A stretch of 64,000 nt of DNA, taken from assembly GCA_024397995.1 (NCBI GenBank), contig CP073746.1, positions 1,178,001 to 1,242,000 of the forward strand, written 5' to 3'. The notes beneath the pieces are model-generated. The model worked only from the letters and a program-made list of their open reading frames with translations. It searched no databases and had not been told where the DNA came from. Every line of letters starts with the position of its first letter. Within the stretch, counting starts at the first letter, position 1. The DNA is from a bacterium SCSIO 12827 (GTDB lineage: Bacteria > Pseudomonadota > Alphaproteobacteria > Rhodospirillales > Casp-alpha2). The translations under genes were made by a program, and so were the position numbers. Positions 61,342 to 64,000 of this stretch are shown piece by piece.

Positions 61342-63225
61342 CTATCCCTCCGCCGGGCTCTCAGCGGCGGCGCGTATGCTGATGCCCATATCGCCATCGG
61401 CCAAGGCCTCGCGGGCCTTTTCCTGCTGTTGTTGACGGGCCCACATGTCTGCGTAGCGCCCATTTTTCTTCAGCAGGTCCGGATGGCTGCCGCGTTCAAC
61501 GATGTGTCCGGCTTCCAGCACCAGGATTTCGTCGGCATCAACCACGGTCGACAGACGGTGCGCCACGGTGACGGTAGTGCGGTCCTTGGATACGGTCTTC
61601 AACGCTTGGACGATGTCCTGTTCCGTGCGCGAGTCGAGCGCCGAGGTTGCCTCGTCAAAGATCAGGATCGCCGGTGCCTTCAGCACTGTGCGTGCGATGG
61701 CCACGCGTTGTTTTTCGCCGCCGGACAGTTTCAGCCCCCGTTCGCCGACCGTGGACTGATAGCCGTCGGGCAGGGCCATGATGAAGTCGTGGATCTGCGC
61801 CGTGCGGGCGGCACCCTCGACTTCGGCCGGGCTGGCGCCGGGGCGGCCGTAGGCGATGTTATAAAACACCGTGTCGTTGAACAGCACCGTGTCCTGAGGG
61901 ACCATGCCGATGGCGGCGCGCAGGGACACCTGGGTCAGGTCACGGACGTCCTGGCCGTCGATGGTGATGCGCCCGCCGGACACGTCATAGAACCGGAACA
62001 GCAGGCGTGAGATGGTCGACTTGCCGGAGCCCGAGGGGCCGACGATGGCGACAGTTTTGCCCGCCGGCACGGTAAAGGAAATGTCGTTCAGAACCTCGCG
62101 CCGGGCATCATAGGCGAAGGACACGTTCTCGAACCGCAGTTCACCGCCCTTGATCGCCAGCGGGGCTGCGCCGGGGGTGTCGGCGACTTCGGGGTTTTCA
62201 TCAAGCAGACGGAACATCTGTTCCATGTCGATCAGCGATTGTTTGATCTCGCGATAGACGAACCCCAGGAAGTTGAGCGGCATGTACAGCTGAATCAGGT
62301 AGGCGTTGACCATGGCGAAGTCGCCGATGGTCATGGTGCCGGCAACCACGCCCTCTGCGGCCATCCACATGATTATCGTCAGGCCGACGGCGATGATGGC
62401 GCCTTGGCCGATGTTGAGCAGGGCCAGGGAGGTGTTGGACTTCACCGCCGCGTCCTCATAGCGCGCCAGGGCCTTGTCGAAACGCCTGCTTTCGTGATCC
62501 TCGTTGCCGAAGTACTTCACCGTCTCGAAGTTCAGCAGACTGTCGATGGCCTTGGTGTTGGCCTCGTTGTCGGTGTCGTTCATGGTGCGGCGGAACTGGA
62601 TACGCCATTCCGTGACGGCCAATGTCCAGAAGATGTAGATGCCGATGGTCAGGAACGCGACCAACGCCATCCAAATGCCGAACAGGTACCACAGGATGCC
62701 GCAGGTCAGGACGACCTCGACCAGGGTCGGGACGACGTTGAACAGCATGAAGCGGAGCAAGAATTCAATGCCCTTGGTGCCGCGTTCCACCGCGCGGCTG
62801 ACGCCGCCGGTTTTGCGGTCCAGGTGGAAGCGCAGGCTGAGCCGGTGCAGGTGGCGGAAGGTCTTGAGCCCGGCCTGGCGAATGGCGCGTTGGGCGACCT
62901 TGGCGAACACGGCATCGCGCAGTTCGCCCAGGGCCTGGGACAGCACGCGGGCGACACCATAAGCGACCAGAATCATGACCGGCACGACGATCACCGCGCC
63001 GTCCTTCATGTCCAGGGCGTCGATCGCCTGCTTGTAGACGTAAGGGACGGCGACGCTGGCACCCTTGGCCGCGGCAAGAAAGACCATCGCGAGCACGACG
63101 CGCAGACGCAAGGATGTTTCCCCCGGGGGCCATAAGTAGGGCGCCAGGGTCTTGATGGTCTGCCAGTCGTTCCGGCGGGGGCTATTGGCGGGGTCAGCGT
63201 GATCGCGCCGCATGGGCCGTGTCAT
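61342..63225 (-). CDS. Atm1/HMT-like ABC exporter (fused permease-ATPase)
   Basis: A 627-residue half-transporter. The membrane domain begins DWQTIKTLAPYLWPPGETS and includes LNFETVKYFGNEDHESRRF and YREIKQSLIDMEQMFRLLDE, both typical of the Atm1/ABCB7 group. The ATPase has Walker A in VGPSGSGKSTISRLLFRF, the signature KLSGGEKQRVAIART and Walker B ILIFDEATSALDS. Atm1 proteins export glutathione-linked sulfur or metal compounds and contribute to Fe-S metabolism and metal detoxification. It is upstream of, and probably co-transcribed with, the orphan modular gene. Confidence 0.9.
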   Translation of the reverse strand: MTRPMRRDHADPANSPRRNDWQTIKTLAPYLWPPGETSLRLRVVLAMVFLAAAKGASVAVPYVYKQAIDALDMKDGAVIVVPVMILVAYGVARVLSQALGELRDAVFAKVAQRAIRQAGLKTFRHLHRLSLRFHLDRKTGGVSRAVERGTKGIEFLLRFMLFNVVPTLVEVVLTCGILWYLFGIWMALVAFLTIGIYIFWTLAVTEWRIQFRRTMNDTDNEANTKAIDSLLNFETVKYFGNEDHESRRFDKALARYEDAAVKSNTSLALLNIGQGAIIAVGLTIIMWMAAEGVVAGTMTIGDFAMVNAYLIQLYMPLNFLGFVYREIKQSLIDMEQMFRLLDENPEVADTPGAAPLAIKGGELRFENVSFAYDARREVLNDISFTVPAGKTVAIVGPSGSGKSTISRLLFRFYDVSGGRITIDGQDVRDLTQVSLRAAIGMVPQDTVLFNDTVFYNIAYGRPGASPAEVEGAARTAQIHDFIMALPDGYQSTVGERGLKLSGGEKQRVAIARTVLKAPAILIFDEATSALDSRTEQDIVQALKTVSKDRTTVTVAHRLSTVVDADEILVLEAGHIVERGSHPDLLKKNGRYADMWARQQQQEKAREALADGDMGISIRAAAESPAEG

Positions 63226-63413
63226 CCTGAAAAAGAAGTCGGTTCATATAGTTGGGTTTACGCGGGCCGATCGCAAGCAACGATGTCGACTAAAGTCATA
63301 TAAGGAACGCCGAATAATCCGTGTATAAGCCGGGTCAATTGGACAAACAGTCAAATAACGCACCACGAAAACGTGTCGCGGTGTTCAGGTTTTTGTCAGT
63401 TTAAGCTGTAGGA

Positions 63414-63429
63414 TTGCCCTAGGGGGCAA
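63414..63429 (+). repeat. Small hairpin upstream of the response-regulator gene
   Basis: TTGCCC and GGGCAA form a perfect 6-bp stem around TAGG, 18 bases before the ATG at 63448. An AGGGGG purine run overlaps the 3' arm, so the hairpin could mask a ribosome site, although that run is rather far from the ATG. Confidence 0.35.
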
Positions 63430-63447
63430 AAGTTTGGATAGTGGCCC

Positions 63448-64000
63448 ATGAGCCTTGAAACGAGTTGGGAAAGCGTCCCGGCATCCGCCGGTCATAAAGC
63501 ATCGATGAGCGACGGATACGACTTCAGCGCATTGCGGATTTTGGTGGTGGACGACAGCTTCCACATGCGGGAGCTTGTGCGCACCTTCCTTGAAGGATTC
63601 GGAATCAAGGAAGTCACGGTGTCGTCGGATGCCGAGGAAGCTTATGACCTTGTGGTCAACATGGACCCGGACCTGATCATCACCGATTGGAACATGGCGC
63701 CGGTGTCGGGGTTGGAGTTCGTTGAGCGCATCCGCAAGGGCGCCAACGTGCCCAATCGGTTTGTGCCGATCATCATGCTGACCGGTTACACGGAAATGAA
63801 GCGGGTCGAGGAAGCGCGCGACGCCGGCATCAATTCCTTTCTGGCCAAGCCGATCTCGGCAGCGTCCCTGTACAAGCGTTTGGTCACTTCGGTGCAGGAC
63901 AAGCGCCAATACGTGGAATCCACGGGCGGATATTTCGGCCCGGATCGTCGGTCGACCAAGCGGCGCGAATTTCGCGGCAAAGAACGACGCGGCGGGGCAT
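63448..64000 (+). CDS. CheY-like response regulator, truncated by the window edge
   Basis: An open frame from ATG 63448 to the right edge (184 codons, no stop reached). After MSLETSWESVPAS and a short linker the receiver domain has acidic residues in LRILVVDDSFHMRELV, the phospho-acceptor Asp in DLIITDWNMAPVSGLEFV, the switch Thr in IIMLTGYTEM and the Lys in SFLAKPISAASLYKRL. It then runs into a basic tail (GPDRRSTKRREFRGKERRGG) that continues off the window. There is no DNA-binding domain in the visible part. A start at 63505 (MSDGYDF) is possible. It may pair with an unlinked kinase. Confidence 0.85.
   Translation, partial: MSLETSWESVPASAGHKASMSDGYDFSALRILVVDDSFHMRELVRTFLEGFGIKEVTVSSDAEEAYDLVVNMDPDLIITDWNMAPVSGLEFVERIRKGANVPNRFVPIIMLTGYTEMKRVEEARDAGINSFLAKPISAASLYKRLVTSVQDKRQYVESTGGYFGPDRRSTKRREFRGKERRGGA

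Noticed and set aside
1-64000. tRNA, rRNA, CRISPR arrays, insertion sequences and phage genes
   Set aside because: No tRNA T-arm-like pattern in the gaps, no spaced direct repeats, and no transposase or integrase motif was found in any frame.

Overview
The window is a GC-rich chromosomal segment of an alphaproteobacterium, most likely from the Rhodospirillales or a close relative. Supporting signs are the rne / amidase / PBP1A / prfB gene order, an EipB (DUF1849) homologue, alphaproteobacterial-type RF2, an Atm1-like ABC exporter and a TakPQM-type TRAP transporter. I cannot name a genus from the sequence. No tRNA, rRNA, CRISPR array, insertion sequence or prophage was seen. Coding density is high, and only two gene-free stretches exceed 300 bp (149-516 and 26731-27246).

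Layout. (1) 1-9471: the 5' end of an ECF sigma factor gene on the minus strand with a near-consensus Fur box, a TRAP operon (DctP, a long DctQ, and DctM with a coiled-coil tail), an EamA transporter, a small orphan gene behind a CRP-like palindrome, then a minus-strand AOR-family oxidoreductase and pirin pair. (2) 9627-17087: minus-strand genes for a TPR sulfotransferase, a large exported TPR protein, an SDR without the usual catalytic residues, PAS_5 and PilZ proteins and a TauD-type dioxygenase. (3) 17295-24067: envelope genes (EipB, a DsbA-like oxidoreductase, a lipoprotein, an M48 protease, a gamma-glutamyltransferase-like lipoprotein) and an aminotransferase. (4) 24130-33095: RNase E, amidase, PBP1A, prfB with its programmed +1 frameshift, and FliL. 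(5) 33233-46413: bcp, glnE, a giant AsmA/DUF3971 protein, two tail-to-tail paralogous GT39 glycosyltransferases, tyrS, anmK and an alpha/beta hydrolase. (6) 46517-54548: a complete ISC iron-sulfur operon led by cysE. (7) 54552-64000: a cytosolic PAS histidine kinase, DUF599, mnmA, TauE, an orphan modular protein paired with an Atm1-like ABC transporter, and a truncated response regulator.

The most coherent system is the cysE-iscR-desulfurase-iscS-iscU-iscA-hscB-hscA-fdx-iscX operon. CysE supplies the cysteine precursor, two desulfurases mobilise sulfur, IscU/IscA build clusters, HscB/HscA release them, and Fdx supplies electrons. Its promoter (-35 TTGATA, 17 bp, -10 TATATT) is overlapped by a 21/25 match to the E. 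coli type 1 IscR consensus, so the operon is probably autoregulated from upstream of cysE. The leader then carries two abutting perfect GC hairpins. Its HscB has an N-terminal four-cysteine domain like that of mitochondrial HSC20. MnmA (an IscS client pathway) and an Atm1-like exporter lie further along.

The best candidates for something undescribed are the structured cysE-isc leader, the 724-residue orphan linked to the Atm1-like exporter, the SDR and GGT-like proteins with altered active sites, and the isolated AOR-pirin pair. All functional calls are from reading motifs by eye; no database search was possible.
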